Shown here: piece after piece, positions 15,993 through 25,362 of the stretch
Layout of the letters: the number at the start of each line of letters is the position of its first letter
Position numbering within the stretch: position 1 is the first letter of the stretch
Assembly (NCBI GenBank): GCA_944382835.1
Contig: CALWNP010000003.1
Span: 23,191 to 87,190, forward strand
Reading direction: 5' to 3'
DNA: 64,000 bases
Origin: an uncultured Gemmiger sp.
GTDB taxonomy: Bacteria > Bacillota > Clostridia > Oscillospirales > Ruminococcaceae
Position numbers and translations under genes: made by a program
Notes under the pieces: model-generated
What the model was told of the DNA's origin: nothing
Database searches by the model: none
Seen by the model: only the letters and a program-made list of their open reading frames with translations

Positions 15993-18605
15993 ATGGCTGG
16001 ACAAGCGGTATCTCCCATGATGCAGCAATATTTTGAGATCAAAAAGCAGCATCCCAACGAGATTCTGTTTTACCGTGTCGGAGACTTTTATGAGATGTTC
16101 TACGACGATGCCCTCACGGCATCCCGGGAACTGGAACTGACCCTGACCGGCAAGAACTGTGGCCAGGAGGAGCGGGCCCCCATGTGCGGGGTACCCTACC
16201 ATTCCTATGAAGTCTATGTGGCGCGGTTGATTGCCAAGGGCTACAAGGTCGCCATCTGTGAGCAGATGGAGGATCCCGCCCTGGCCAAAGGTCTGGTCAA
16301 GCGGGACATCATCCGGGTGGTTACTCCCGGCACCGTCATTGAGAGCAGTATGCTGGCCGAGGACAAGAACAACTACCTCTGCAGCATCTATTGCCGCAAA
16401 TCCCGGGGCCGTTGGCGGGCAGGCATCTGTTTTGCCGACATCTCCACCGGGGAAGCCTACGCCACTGAGCTCCGCGCCGAAAAGATGGGCGGTGCCATTA
16501 TCACCGAGCTGTGCCGCTACATGCCCAGCGAGATCCTGATGAATCCCGCCATGCTGGATTTCAAGGATGTCACCAACTATATCAAACAGAATACAAACGC
16601 TTTGGTGGAACTGCGGGAAGATGCCTGCTACAACCCTGCTACCATTGAGAACGCCCTGTCCGGTCAGTTTGGCCCGGACTGGAAAAAGACCTGCGGCTTT
16701 GCCGAGGATGGTCTGGTTCCCACTGCGGTGGGGGCGATGCTGTGCTATCTGCAGGAAACGCAGAAACATGGCATTGAGCGGATCAAAACGGTGCAGAACT
16801 ACGCCGATGCCCAGTATATGCGGCTTTCTCCAGTGACCCGTGCCAACCTGGAATTGACCGAGACCATGCGCGGCCGGGAAAAGCGGGGGACGCTGCTCTG
16901 GGTGCTGGACAAAACTGAAACTTCCATGGGCAAACGGTTGCTGCGTGCCTGGATTGAGCAGCCCCTGGTGGACAGCGGGATGATCAACCGCCGCCTGGAT
17001 GCGGTGGAAGCGCTGTACAACGCCAACGTGGACCGGTCTGATCTGAAGGAATCTCTGTCCCATGTCTTTGACATTGAGCGGCTGACCACCCGGGTTCTGT
17101 ACGGCTCTGCCACCCCCCGGGAAGTCAAGGCGCTGGGGGACACCTGCGCCTTGCTTCCGGCGGTGAAGGCCCAGGCAGCTGCCTGCGAGGCACCGCTACT
17201 GGCCGAGCTGGCCGATCAGGTGGACCCGCTGGACGATATTCTGCAGCTGGTCTCCTCCGCACTGGTGGATGATCCCCCAGCCAACCTGAAGGATGGCGGC
17301 GCCATCCGGGCGGGTTACAACGCCGAGGTGGATGAGCTGCGGGACATCATGCACGGCGGCAAGGGATATCTTTCCCAGATGGAAGCCAAACTGCGGGAGG
17401 AAACCGGCATCCCCAAGCTGAAAATCGGATTCAACAAGGTTTTCGGCTATTACATCGAGGTCAGCCGCAGCTACACCGGCAGCGTGCCCGAGACCTTTAC
17501 CCGCAAACAGACCCTGACCACCGGTGAGCGATACATCACGCCGGAGCTCAAGGAGCTGGAAAACAAGATCCTGGGCGCCAATGAGCGGCTTCTGGTGCTG
17601 GAACACCAGCTCTTTGCTGATCTTCTCAGCGCCATCTCGGCCCAGATCATCCGGATTCAGCGCACCGCCTCGGCGGTGGCCCAGCTGGATGTGCTGGCTT
17701 CCTTTGCCGAGGCTGCGGTCCAGAACAATTATGTCAAGCCGGTGGTGGATGACAGCGATGTGTTGGACATTGCCGAAGGCCGTCATCCGGTGATTGAGCA
17801 GATGCTCAAGGGCAGTTTGTTTGTCCCCAACGACACCACTCTGGATGAAGGGGACAACCGGATGCTGATCATCACCGGCCCCAACATGGCCGGCAAATCC
17901 ACCTACATGCGCCAGAACGCCCTGATTGCCTTGATGGCCCAGATCGGCAGCTATGTGCCGGCATCCAAATGCCGGGTGGGCGTGGTGGATGCCATCTTCA
18001 CCCGGGTGGGGGCCTCGGATGACCTGGCCGCCGGTCAGTCCACCTTCATGGTGGAGATGACCGAGGTGGCCGAGATCCTGGAACGGGCCACCAAATCCAG
18101 CCTGGTAATTCTGGACGAGATCGGCCGTGGTACTTCTACCTTTGACGGCATGAGCATTGCCCGTGCCGTGGTGGAGCACATCTGCGAAAAGATCGGCTGC
18201 AAGACCCTGTTTGCCACCCATTATCACGAGCTGACCGAGATGGAAAAGGATCTGCCCGGCATCAAAAACTACAACATTGCAGTAAAGAAGCGGGGAGATG
18301 ACATTACTTTCCTGCGGCGCATCGTGGCAGGCCCTGCCGATGACAGCTATGGCATCGAGGTGGCCAAGCTGGCGGGATTGCCCGACAGCGTGACCAAGCG
18401 GGCCCATGCGGTATTGCGTCAGCTGGAGGCCAGTTCCCCCAACGCGCATCAGGCGATGCAGCTGGATTTTGAGACGGTGGAAGCCTACAACAATCCCACC
18501 GTGCCCAGTGAGGTGGTGGACAAGCTGCACAGCATTGACATCGAGACCCTGACCCCGCTGGAAGCACTGAACTTTTTGTATGAATTGAAAAATGCCCTGA
18601 AATAA
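15993..18605 (+). CDS. mutS: DNA mismatch repair protein MutS
   Basis: 870 residues, normal length. Mismatch-recognition ATPase. N-terminal mismatch-binding domain with the Phe-x-Glu type wedge in VGDFYEMFYDDA (about 25-36), connector, core and clamp domains, then the ATPase with GPNMAGKSTYMRQ (about 630), DEIGRGTSTFDGMSIA (about 708), and the ATHYHEL helix. ATG with AGGAG 9 bases upstream. 25 bases before mutL in the same operon. Confidence 0.97.
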   Translation: MAGQAVSPMMQQYFEIKKQHPNEILFYRVGDFYEMFYDDALTASRELELTLTGKNCGQEERAPMCGVPYHSYEVYVARLIAKGYKVAICEQMEDPALAKGLVKRDIIRVVTPGTVIESSMLAEDKNNYLCSIYCRKSRGRWRAGICFADISTGEAYATELRAEKMGGAIITELCRYMPSEILMNPAMLDFKDVTNYIKQNTNALVELREDACYNPATIENALSGQFGPDWKKTCGFAEDGLVPTAVGAMLCYLQETQKHGIERIKTVQNYADAQYMRLSPVTRANLELTETMRGREKRGTLLWVLDKTETSMGKRLLRAWIEQPLVDSGMINRRLDAVEALYNANVDRSDLKESLSHVFDIERLTTRVLYGSATPREVKALGDTCALLPAVKAQAAACEAPLLAELADQVDPLDDILQLVSSALVDDPPANLKDGGAIRAGYNAEVDELRDIMHGGKGYLSQMEAKLREETGIPKLKIGFNKVFGYYIEVSRSYTGSVPETFTRKQTLTTGERYITPELKELENKILGANERLLVLEHQLFADLLSAISAQIIRIQRTASAVAQLDVLASFAEAAVQNNYVKPVVDDSDVLDIAEGRHPVIEQMLKGSLFVPNDTTLDEGDNRMLIITGPNMAGKSTYMRQNALIALMAQIGSYVPASKCRVGVVDAIFTRVGASDDLAAGQSTFMVEMTEVAEILERATKSSLVILDEIGRGTSTFDGMSIARAVVEHICEKIGCKTLFATHYHELTEMEKDLPGIKNYNIAVKKRGDDITFLRRIVAGPADDSYGIEVAKLAGLPDSVTKRAHAVLRQLEASSPNAHQAMQLDFETVEAYNNPTVPSEVVDKLHSIDIETLTPLEALNFLYELKNALK

Positions 18606-18630
18606 AGGGCCGAAAGGCAGGTAAAACCGG

Positions 18631-20715
18631 ATGGCAGTGATCCATGTCCTGGACAAACATACCGCAGAACTGATTGCAGCCGGCGAGGTGGTGGAACGGC
18701 CGGCTTCGGTGGCCAAGGAACTGCTGGAAAATGCCATTGATGCCGGCGCCACCCAGATTACCCTGTCCATCACCCGGGGCGGCATCCAGCAGATCCAGAT
18801 TGTGGACAACGGCAGCGGCATTGAGGCCGAGTACATTGAAAAGGCTTTTATCCGGCATGCCACCAGCAAAATTGCCAAGGCGGAAGACCTGGGGCATATC
18901 CATACCCTTGGATTCCGCGGCGAGGCATTGGCCTCCATTGCCAGCGTGGCAAAGGTGGAGGTGCTGACCCGCACTGAAGCAGATGAGTATGCCTGCCGGT
19001 ATCGCATCCAGGGCGGGGAACCCCAGGGCATGGAACCCGGTGCACGCCCGGTGGGCACCACCATCACCGTCAACGACCTGTTCTACAACACCCCTGCCCG
19101 GATGAAGTTCCTGAAAAAGGATGTGAGCGAGGGCACCTTCGTGGCCGAAACGGTGCTCCATGAGGCCCTGTCCCATCCCGAAATCTCCTTCCGCTTTTTG
19201 CGGGAGGGCAAGCAGCAGTTCATGACCCCCGGTGACGGCAAACTGCGCAGTGCAGCCTATGCGGCACTGGGACGGGAGTTTTCCCGGGATCTGCTGCCGG
19301 TGGATGGCACCACCGGGCTTTACCATGTTACCGGGCTGATTACCCCGCCCCGTGCCTGCCGGGCTTCCCGCAGTGCACAGCACTTTTATGTGAACCACCG
19401 CTATGTCAAGAACCGCACCATGATGGCGGCGCTGGAAAATGCCTTCAAGGGAACCTTGATGCAGGGGCGTTTTCCCGGTGCGATCCTGATGCTGGAAATG
19501 CCGGTGGAACTGGTGGATGTCAACGTCCATCCGGCGAAGACCGAAATCCGCTTTGCCAAGGAGAGCGATGTTTTTGATGCGGTGTACCGGGCGGTGCGCA
19601 CGGCTTTGGCCGCGCCGGGAAGCGGGGAATGCCGGTTTGAGATGGGGCATACCGCCCCCGAAACAGAGCCGCCGGTCCCGCAAAAACCGGCCGCGGCAAC
19701 CACCACGGCATCCCATCCTGCCCAGCCGCAGAAGCATTTCAACACCCTTTCGGCGGCTGAGTATCGGGCGCTCAACCGCCTGACCGAGCCGGTTCCGGCC
19801 CGGCCGCTCCCGGACGGGAAGGCACCGCAGCAGGTCCGGCTGGAATCCCCCCGGGCCCCCTTTGGGCAGGCGCCGGATGTTGCAAAGGCAACGGTGCAGA
19901 GTCAACCCGCTGTGTCGGCTTCGTGCATTCCGCCGATTCCCCCCAAGCCTGTGGTACAGACGGCACATCCGGCGAAGCCTTCGCCAATGCCGGCGTCCAA
20001 AGAACTGCTCTCCGATACCGTGCTGGATGATACGATACTGGACATCCTGCCGGATTTGCCGCAAGAGCCCAAGCCGGCGCCGGCACTCAGTGCACTGCCT
20101 GCCGAATCCCCGCAGCAGACCGCCTTTGCCACCGAGCCGAAAAGCACCCCGCTCCGGCTGGTGGGAGAGGTTTTCAAGACCTATATCATTACCGAGCGGG
20201 AAGGGGAACTCTGCCTTATTGACAAGCACGCCGCCCACGAACGGATTCTTTTTGAACAGTTGTCCCGGGACTATGGCCATGTGCCGTCCCAGATGCTGTT
20301 GATTCCGGCACAGGTCAATCTTTCGGCCCAGGAAAAACAGGCTGTGATGGACAACCTTTCCCTGCTGGAGGATGTGGGCATCGAGGCGGAAGACTACGGC
20401 GGTTCCACCGTGATTGTCCGGGCTGTCCCGGCAGATGTGCCGGTGGAGGACGTGGAAAACCTGCTCATCGAAGTGGCTGCCCGGCTGGCGGATGGCGGCC
20501 ATGACGCGATGAATGCCCACACCGAATGGGTGCTGCATTCCATCGCCTGCCGTGCCGCCATCAAGGCAGGGGACCGCACCGACACCAGCGAGATGCTGGT
20601 TCTGGCCCAACAGATTATGGACGGCACGGTGCCGCCGTTTTGTCCCCACGGGCGCCCCTGCGTGCTGAAGATTACCCGGAAGGAGTTGGAAAAACAGTTT
20701 GGCCGGCTTGTCTGA
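18631..20715 (+). CDS. mutL: DNA mismatch repair protein MutL
   Basis: 694 residues. N-terminal GHKL ATPase (about 1-330) with ELLENAIDAGAT, DNGSGIE and FRGEALASI. A long Pro/Ala-rich linker spans about 340-500. The C-terminal dimerisation domain carries the nicking-endonuclease signature in the form DKHAAHERILFE (the usual DQHA has Lys for Gln), plus ACRAAIKAGD and CPHGRPC. It is therefore predicted to nick DNA itself, as in most bacteria without MutH. The 3' end overlaps the miaA start by 17 bases. Confidence 0.96.
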   Translation: MAVIHVLDKHTAELIAAGEVVERPASVAKELLENAIDAGATQITLSITRGGIQQIQIVDNGSGIEAEYIEKAFIRHATSKIAKAEDLGHIHTLGFRGEALASIASVAKVEVLTRTEADEYACRYRIQGGEPQGMEPGARPVGTTITVNDLFYNTPARMKFLKKDVSEGTFVAETVLHEALSHPEISFRFLREGKQQFMTPGDGKLRSAAYAALGREFSRDLLPVDGTTGLYHVTGLITPPRACRASRSAQHFYVNHRYVKNRTMMAALENAFKGTLMQGRFPGAILMLEMPVELVDVNVHPAKTEIRFAKESDVFDAVYRAVRTALAAPGSGECRFEMGHTAPETEPPVPQKPAAATTTASHPAQPQKHFNTLSAAEYRALNRLTEPVPARPLPDGKAPQQVRLESPRAPFGQAPDVAKATVQSQPAVSASCIPPIPPKPVVQTAHPAKPSPMPASKELLSDTVLDDTILDILPDLPQEPKPAPALSALPAESPQQTAFATEPKSTPLRLVGEVFKTYIITEREGELCLIDKHAAHERILFEQLSRDYGHVPSQMLLIPAQVNLSAQEKQAVMDNLSLLEDVGIEAEDYGGSTVIVRAVPADVPVEDVENLLIEVAARLADGGHDAMNAHTEWVLHSIACRAAIKAGDRTDTSEMLVLAQQIMDGTVPPFCPHGRPCVLKITRKELEKQFGRLV

Positions 20716-21652
20716 TTCTCCCAAACCCCGCGTTGTCGCCATCGGCGGCCCCACAGCCACCGGCAAAACTGCCCTTTCGGTGGCATTGGCCAAGCGCTTT
20801 GACGGCGAAATCATCAGCGCTGACTCCATGCAGATCTACCGCGGGTTGGACGTGGGTACCGCCAAGGTCACCCCGGAAGAGCAGCAGGGGATTCCCCATC
20901 ATCTGGTAGACATCCGCGATCCCGAGGAACTGTTCAGTGTGGCGGATTTTGTGGCGCTGGCCCAGCCCATCATCGCGGACCTGGACCGGCGGGGCAAGCT
21001 GGCCATCGTGGCAGGCGGCACAGGGCTTTACATTACCAGCTTGCTCAATGGTACCGCCTTCGCCCCCGAAAAAACCGACCCGGCCATCCGGACCGAACTG
21101 CAGCGTCAGGCCGAGGCCGAAGGAGCACAGGCCTTGTACCAGGAGTTGAGCCGGGTGGACCCCGAGTATGCGGCCACGGTGCATCCCAACAACCTGCCCC
21201 GGGTCGTCCGGGCACTGGAGCTGTACAGATCCACGGGCCGCCGAATGAGCGAACAGCGCCGGGAATCCAGGGCAGCGGAGCCGCCTTATCGCGCCCTTTG
21301 TCTCTGCCTGACTTGCCGGGACCGCTCGATTCTCTACCGCCGCATCGATCAGCGGGTGGACCGGATGGTCCATCAGGGACTGTTGGAGGAGGCGCGTCTG
21401 GTGTATGAGCACCGGGACAGCTACAAAACAGCGGCTCAGGCCATCGGATACAAGGAGTTTTTTCCCTATTTTGAGGGACAGGCCACCGTCCAGGACTGTG
21501 CAAACCGCTTGAAACAGGCCTCCCGCAACTATGCAAAACGACAGCTTACCTGGTTTCGACACCAAAATGAAGCGGTTTGGCTTTATCTTGATGAGGATGA
21601 TGTGCTGCAACAGGCAATCTGCCATCTGAATGCGTTTTTACAGCAAAGCTGA
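20699..21652 (+). CDS. miaA: tRNA dimethylallyltransferase MiaA
   Basis: 317 residues. Transfers dimethylallyl from DMAPP to A37 of tRNAs reading UNN codons, the step before MiaB. P-loop GPTATGKT (17-24), ADSMQIYRGLDVGTAK (about 40-55), GGTGLYI, and the RRMSEQRRE region. Start taken as TTG 20699, inside the end of mutL, with AAGGAG upstream; TTG 20708 is an alternative. Last gene clearly in the miaB operon. Confidence 0.94.
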   Translation: MAGLSDSPKPRVVAIGGPTATGKTALSVALAKRFDGEIISADSMQIYRGLDVGTAKVTPEEQQGIPHHLVDIRDPEELFSVADFVALAQPIIADLDRRGKLAIVAGGTGLYITSLLNGTAFAPEKTDPAIRTELQRQAEAEGAQALYQELSRVDPEYAATVHPNNLPRVVRALELYRSTGRRMSEQRRESRAAEPPYRALCLCLTCRDRSILYRRIDQRVDRMVHQGLLEEARLVYEHRDSYKTAAQAIGYKEFFPYFEGQATVQDCANRLKQASRNYAKRQLTWFRHQNEAVWLYLDEDDVLQQAICHLNAFLQQS

Positions 21653-21690
21653 TCCCGGCACAAGGCCCCGGGGCAAAGGGAGGTGAGGGA

Positions 21691-22929
21691 ATGGAATCGA
21701 ACTCTGCATCCAAATCGTCGGGCAAGAAAGTGGCACTGTTTGTCATCATGACGCTGCTCTTTCTGGCGGCGGGCCTGTATGTGGGCATTCAGCTCTTTTC
21801 CATCCTTCACCGTACCTACAAAACCGAAACAGCCATCGCCGCGACCATGGCGGACAGCGTCTACCTCAATGGGGTGGCGGTGTTTGACGCGGTGGACGTG
21901 ACCGGCGGCGGGGGAGAGCTGGGATACCTTGTGGAGGACGGTGAGCGGGTCACCGGAGGCACTGCTCTGGCTGAGGTTTATACCAGCGAGGAACAGGGGG
22001 TTCTGCGGGAAAGACTGGACCGTCTGGATCGGGTCATTGATCTTTTGACCAAGTCGGAAAACTCGGCGGGCAGTGATCTGACGGTGTTGACCACCGAAAC
22101 CCGGCAATCCCTCTATGATCTGCTGGACATTCTGGAAAACGCTTCGTACAGCGATCTCTCCAACGCCGAAGACGCCTTTTTGCTGGCCCAGAACCGGCTT
22201 CAGATCAGCACCGGCCAGGTGGGGGGCTTTGAGTCCACCATCGCGGAGCTGCAATCCGAGCGGGAAACGGTCCAGTCTCAGCTGGGGGCATTGGAGACCA
22301 TCACGGCCCAGACCAACGGTTATTTCATCTCGGCGTCGCTGACTCCCTTTTTGCAAACCGATGCCCAGGCTTTGAGCGATGCCACTCCCACCGCTTTGCA
22401 GCAGATGCTCGCGGAGGGAATCCCCGAGGCCGATGTCGGGCTGGTGGGGCGGATCATCACGGGATTCAGCTGGAAGTTCTATGCTACCTGTGATCTGGCC
22501 ACGGCTGCCCGGTTTGATGGGCTGAACACCGTCAAGATCAGCGTCCCCGGTAAGGAAAACACCCCTTTGTCGGCCACCGTTTCGGAGGTGACGGTCGACG
22601 AGGAAAACGGGGTGGCCAAGGTGGTTCTGGAATGCCAGAGCATCAACGCCGATGTCCTCCGGTTGGGAATGGAAGAGGCGCAGGTGGATCTGAAAACCTA
22701 CACCGGCATCCGGGTGGACCGCAATGCACTCCATATCGTCAACGGTGAATATGGTGTCTATGTCAAGTACGGCAACATCCAGCGCTTCCGCAAGATCCAG
22801 GTTCTCTACGAAAATGACAACTATATTCTTGTGCCGGAGAACGGCGCTGTGGGCACTGACAACGAACTGCGGCTGTATGACGAAGTGATCGTGGAAGGGT
22901 CAAATTTGCAGGACGGCAAGCTGTTGTAG
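21691..22929 (+). CDS. HlyD-like membrane-anchored adaptor protein
   Basis: 412 residues. One N-terminal TM helix (about 14-37), then a beta-rich biotinyl-lipoyl-like stretch (VEDGERVTGGTALAEVYT), a helical hairpin segment (about 110-200), and further beta domains; the layout is that of HlyD-type periplasmic or extracytoplasmic adaptors. No ABC transporter or other export partner is adjacent. Such a protein is often found just upstream of sepF in clostridia, and a cell-envelope role is inferred only from this position. Strong GGGAGGTGAGGG site before the ATG, 38 bases after miaA. Confidence 0.65.
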   Translation: MESNSASKSSGKKVALFVIMTLLFLAAGLYVGIQLFSILHRTYKTETAIAATMADSVYLNGVAVFDAVDVTGGGGELGYLVEDGERVTGGTALAEVYTSEEQGVLRERLDRLDRVIDLLTKSENSAGSDLTVLTTETRQSLYDLLDILENASYSDLSNAEDAFLLAQNRLQISTGQVGGFESTIAELQSERETVQSQLGALETITAQTNGYFISASLTPFLQTDAQALSDATPTALQQMLAEGIPEADVGLVGRIITGFSWKFYATCDLATAARFDGLNTVKISVPGKENTPLSATVSEVTVDEENGVAKVVLECQSINADVLRLGMEEAQVDLKTYTGIRVDRNALHIVNGEYGVYVKYGNIQRFRKIQVLYENDNYILVPENGAVGTDNELRLYDEVIVEGSNLQDGKLL

Positions 22930-22940
22930 CCGGTTTTGTA

Positions 22941-22969
22941 TTGACAATCTTACAAAAAAAAGCGATAAT
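22941..22969 (+). promoter_or_regulatory. Promoter of sepF-ylmH-divIVA
   Basis: Consensus TTGACA (22941-22946), 17-base A-rich spacer, GATAAT (22964-22969). It starts 11 bases after the HlyD-like stop. Confidence 0.85.
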
Positions 22970-22977
22970 GTCTAATG

Positions 22978-23019
22978 TATATCGCTGCAATGTTTGATTT
23001 GCCCAACGGCGGCGATGTA
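22978..23019 (+). promoter_or_regulatory. Hairpin at the 5' end of the sepF leader
   Basis: TATATCGC (22978-22985) pairs with GCGATGTA (23012-23019) over 8 bp with one wobble pair, at the expected 5' end of the transcript. May stabilise the mRNA; no known class. Confidence 0.3.
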
Positions 23020-23055
23020 TCTCTTTGTGAGAGTTTAGTATAAGGAGAGACAACC

Positions 23056-23520
23056 ATGTCCGTTTTTGATAATTTGAAAGGTGTGCTTGGCATCAACCAG
23101 GACGCCGAAGGCGACGCCTACCTGGATGATACCGAGGACGATGTTTTCGCTGGAAACCAGGGCGGTGCAGCGGCGCCTGATACATATGCCGCGCAGGCTG
23201 AGGCGACCAAACAGCACAACAAGGTAGTCAACATCAACGCGACTACCCAGCTTCAGGTTGTGCTGGTCAAGCCGGAGCGCTTTGACGACGCTTCCACCAT
23301 CGCCGATCAGCTCAACGCAAAACGCACCGTCGTTTTGAATCTCGAGTCCACCAACAAGGAGGTCTCCCGCCGGCTGATCGACTTTTTGTCCGGTGTGGCC
23401 TATGCCAACAACGGCCAGATCAAGCGCGTGGCCACCAGCACCTTCATCATTACTCCCTATAACGTGGATATTATGGGGGATCTGATTGATGAACTGGAAA
23501 ACAATGGTGTCTTCTTCTGA
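23056..23520 (+). CDS. sepF: Cell division protein SepF
   Basis: 154 residues. SepF polymerises and tethers FtsZ to the membrane during septum formation. An N-terminal region (1-60) is acidic and variable, after the start MSVFDNLKGVLG, which is a plausible membrane-binding helix. The DUF552 core (about 75-152) has VLVKPERFDDA, RRLIDFLSGVAYA and FIITPYNVDI. AAGGAGAG precedes the ATG. Followed by ylmH, which starts inside its 3' end. Confidence 0.95.
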   Translation: MSVFDNLKGVLGINQDAEGDAYLDDTEDDVFAGNQGGAAAPDTYAAQAEATKQHNKVVNINATTQLQVVLVKPERFDDASTIADQLNAKRTVVLNLESTNKEVSRRLIDFLSGVAYANNGQIKRVATSTFIITPYNVDIMGDLIDELENNGVFF

Positions 23521-24307
23521 TCCGCATGCCGTCCGGGGCTATGTCCCGCCGCAAAATGAGGAAGAACGCCGCCTGGTGCGCCGGGCAGAGGAGCTTTGTC
23601 AGACCGCCATGGCGCGGGGAATCCCGCGCTATTCCGGCTTTTTGTCCGACCGGGAGCAGATGCTGGCTTTGGCGGGGGTCAACCGCGCCGGATGTCAGTG
23701 TGCACACTTCTGGGGTGGCTGGCCGGATGCCGAGCGCAAGGTCCTTTGCATTGAGCCGCCGGATGCTTGGCAGGAACAGCCAGTGACGGCACTGCGCATT
23801 GCAGCCCGTGTGGAGGCCGGCGCTCAGGAGCCCGGACATCGGGATTATCTCGGGGCCATTCTGGGACTTGGGTTGGAGCGAACCTGTGTGGGAGATCTGC
23901 TTGCAGCCCAGGACCATGTGGTGTATGCTATGGTACTGGACAACAAGGCGGATTTCCTTGTTGCCAATCTGGTCAGTGTGGGACGGTTCCCGGTGGAAAC
24001 GGCAGTGTGCGATGCCGTACCGGAAAGTGTTCTGCAGGGGCCAGAGCGGACCTTACGAGAGGCAACAGTACCATCCTTACGTGCGGACAGCGTTTTGGCG
24101 GCAATGATGCACACCTCCCGGGCGGTGGCTGCACAGGCCATTGCCGGCGGCCGTGTGGAGATCAACCATCTCCCATTGCATGCTGCCCATGAGCCGGTGT
24201 ATGAGAAGGATCTCTTTACCGTACGGGGTGTGGGCCGGTACCGTTTGCAGGCTGTGGGCGGTACCAGCAAAAAAGGGCGGATTTTTATTTCCTTTTTTCA
24301 ATATTGA
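23489..24307 (+). CDS. ylmH: YlmH family S4-domain RNA-binding protein
   Basis: 272 residues from ATG 23489. The C-terminal S4 domain (about 190-260) contains ADSVLAAMMHTSRAVAAQAI and GRVEINHLPL; the N-terminal part (ARGIPRYSGFLSDREQ) is typical of YlmH. YlmH homologues act on stalled ribosomal subunits and lie in the sepF-divIVA cluster. Possible starts: TTG 23486, ATG 23489, ATG 23504. I prefer 23489 because GGGGGAT is 8 bases upstream. The start overlaps sepF by 32 bases, implying translational coupling. Confidence 0.88.
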   Translation: MNWKTMVSSSDPHAVRGYVPPQNEEERRLVRRAEELCQTAMARGIPRYSGFLSDREQMLALAGVNRAGCQCAHFWGGWPDAERKVLCIEPPDAWQEQPVTALRIAARVEAGAQEPGHRDYLGAILGLGLERTCVGDLLAAQDHVVYAMVLDNKADFLVANLVSVGRFPVETAVCDAVPESVLQGPERTLREATVPSLRADSVLAAMMHTSRAVAAQAIAGGRVEINHLPLHAAHEPVYEKDLFTVRGVGRYRLQAVGGTSKKGRIFISFFQY

Positions 24308-24384
24308 CCGCGTGGGGGGACTGTTACCTTCCTGCGCGATTCCCAGCCAATTCTGGGCCAGGCCCGAAACAGGAGGAATAGTGG

Positions 24385-25281
24385 ATGATTGCTTCGGAGG
24401 ATGTCCGCCGCGTTACCTTTGAACGCGCCATGCGTGGCTATCGCTGCGACGATGTGGACGATTATCTCAAACAGGTGGCGGACAGCATGGATGCACTGGC
24501 CGCAGACAACGACGACCTGCAGAAAAAGCTGGTGGTCCTTGCCCAGCGCATTGACCAGTACCGCGCCGAAGAGGATACCTTGCGCACCACCATGATCAAC
24601 GCCCAGCGTCTGGGAGAAAACGTGATCAAGGAAGCCAAACAGAAGGCGGCTGAGATCATCCGTTCGGCCAACATCAAGGCGGAAGACCGGGAGCAGCATG
24701 CCCGGGACGAGGTGGAGCTGGCCAAACAGGAAGTGACCACCCTGAAACGGGAAGCGGACAGCTTCAAGAAGTCATTGCTGGAAATGTATCGCAAGCACAT
24801 CGAGATTCTGAGCAAGATTCCCGAGTATCCCGAAAGCGGCGAACAGCAAACCACCTCCACCCAGAAGCCCGCTGCCCAACCCGAACCGGAGCCGACGCCG
24901 GAACCCGCAGCCTATGAGGCCCCTGCACCGGCCCAGCCGGAGCCGGGCTTTGCGAAACAGGAGTTCTATGAGGAGCCGCAGCCTGAGCCGGCTGCGGTTG
25001 CGGAACCGGAAGAAGAAAAGGTGGATACGGTGGAGTTTGCCATCGCCCCCAAACCGGACGAGCCCCAGGATCTGCGGCAGGACAATGATCTGTCCAGTCC
25101 CTTCCAGCCCGGTGCCGGTTTATACGATGAACCTGCCCCGGCACCAGCCCCCAAGAAGACAACCCGGAGCCGCAGCAGCTCCAAATCCCGGACAACCCGG
25201 AAGAAGGCCCAGCCGGCCCAGCCGGCCGAGGATCTGCCGGCATCGCTGGATTCCTTTTCCGGCGTAGATTTTGACAGCTGA
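24385..25281 (+). CDS. divIVA: DivIVA family protein
   Basis: 298 residues. N-terminal membrane-curvature module with VTFERAMRGYRCDDVDDYL (about 10-28), a long coiled coil (about 30-150), then a low-complexity Pro/Glu/Ala-rich region (about 155-260) and a basic Ser/Arg/Lys patch near the C-terminus. Homologues mark poles and septa and recruit division, wall or sporulation factors. ATG preceded by AGGAGG at 9 bases. No terminator separates it clearly from ileS. Confidence 0.93.
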   Translation: MIASEDVRRVTFERAMRGYRCDDVDDYLKQVADSMDALAADNDDLQKKLVVLAQRIDQYRAEEDTLRTTMINAQRLGENVIKEAKQKAAEIIRSANIKAEDREQHARDEVELAKQEVTTLKREADSFKKSLLEMYRKHIEILSKIPEYPESGEQQTTSTQKPAAQPEPEPTPEPAAYEAPAPAQPEPGFAKQEFYEEPQPEPAAVAEPEEEKVDTVEFAIAPKPDEPQDLRQDNDLSSPFQPGAGLYDEPAPAPAPKKTTRSRSSSKSRTTRKKAQPAQPAEDLPASLDSFSGVDFDS

Positions 25282-25362
25282 TCGCTGTCCTGACGATGCG
25301 AAACTCTGCAGCATTTGCTGCGGATGATTTTGATTTCTTTTAATAGAGGAGAGTAGGAAATT

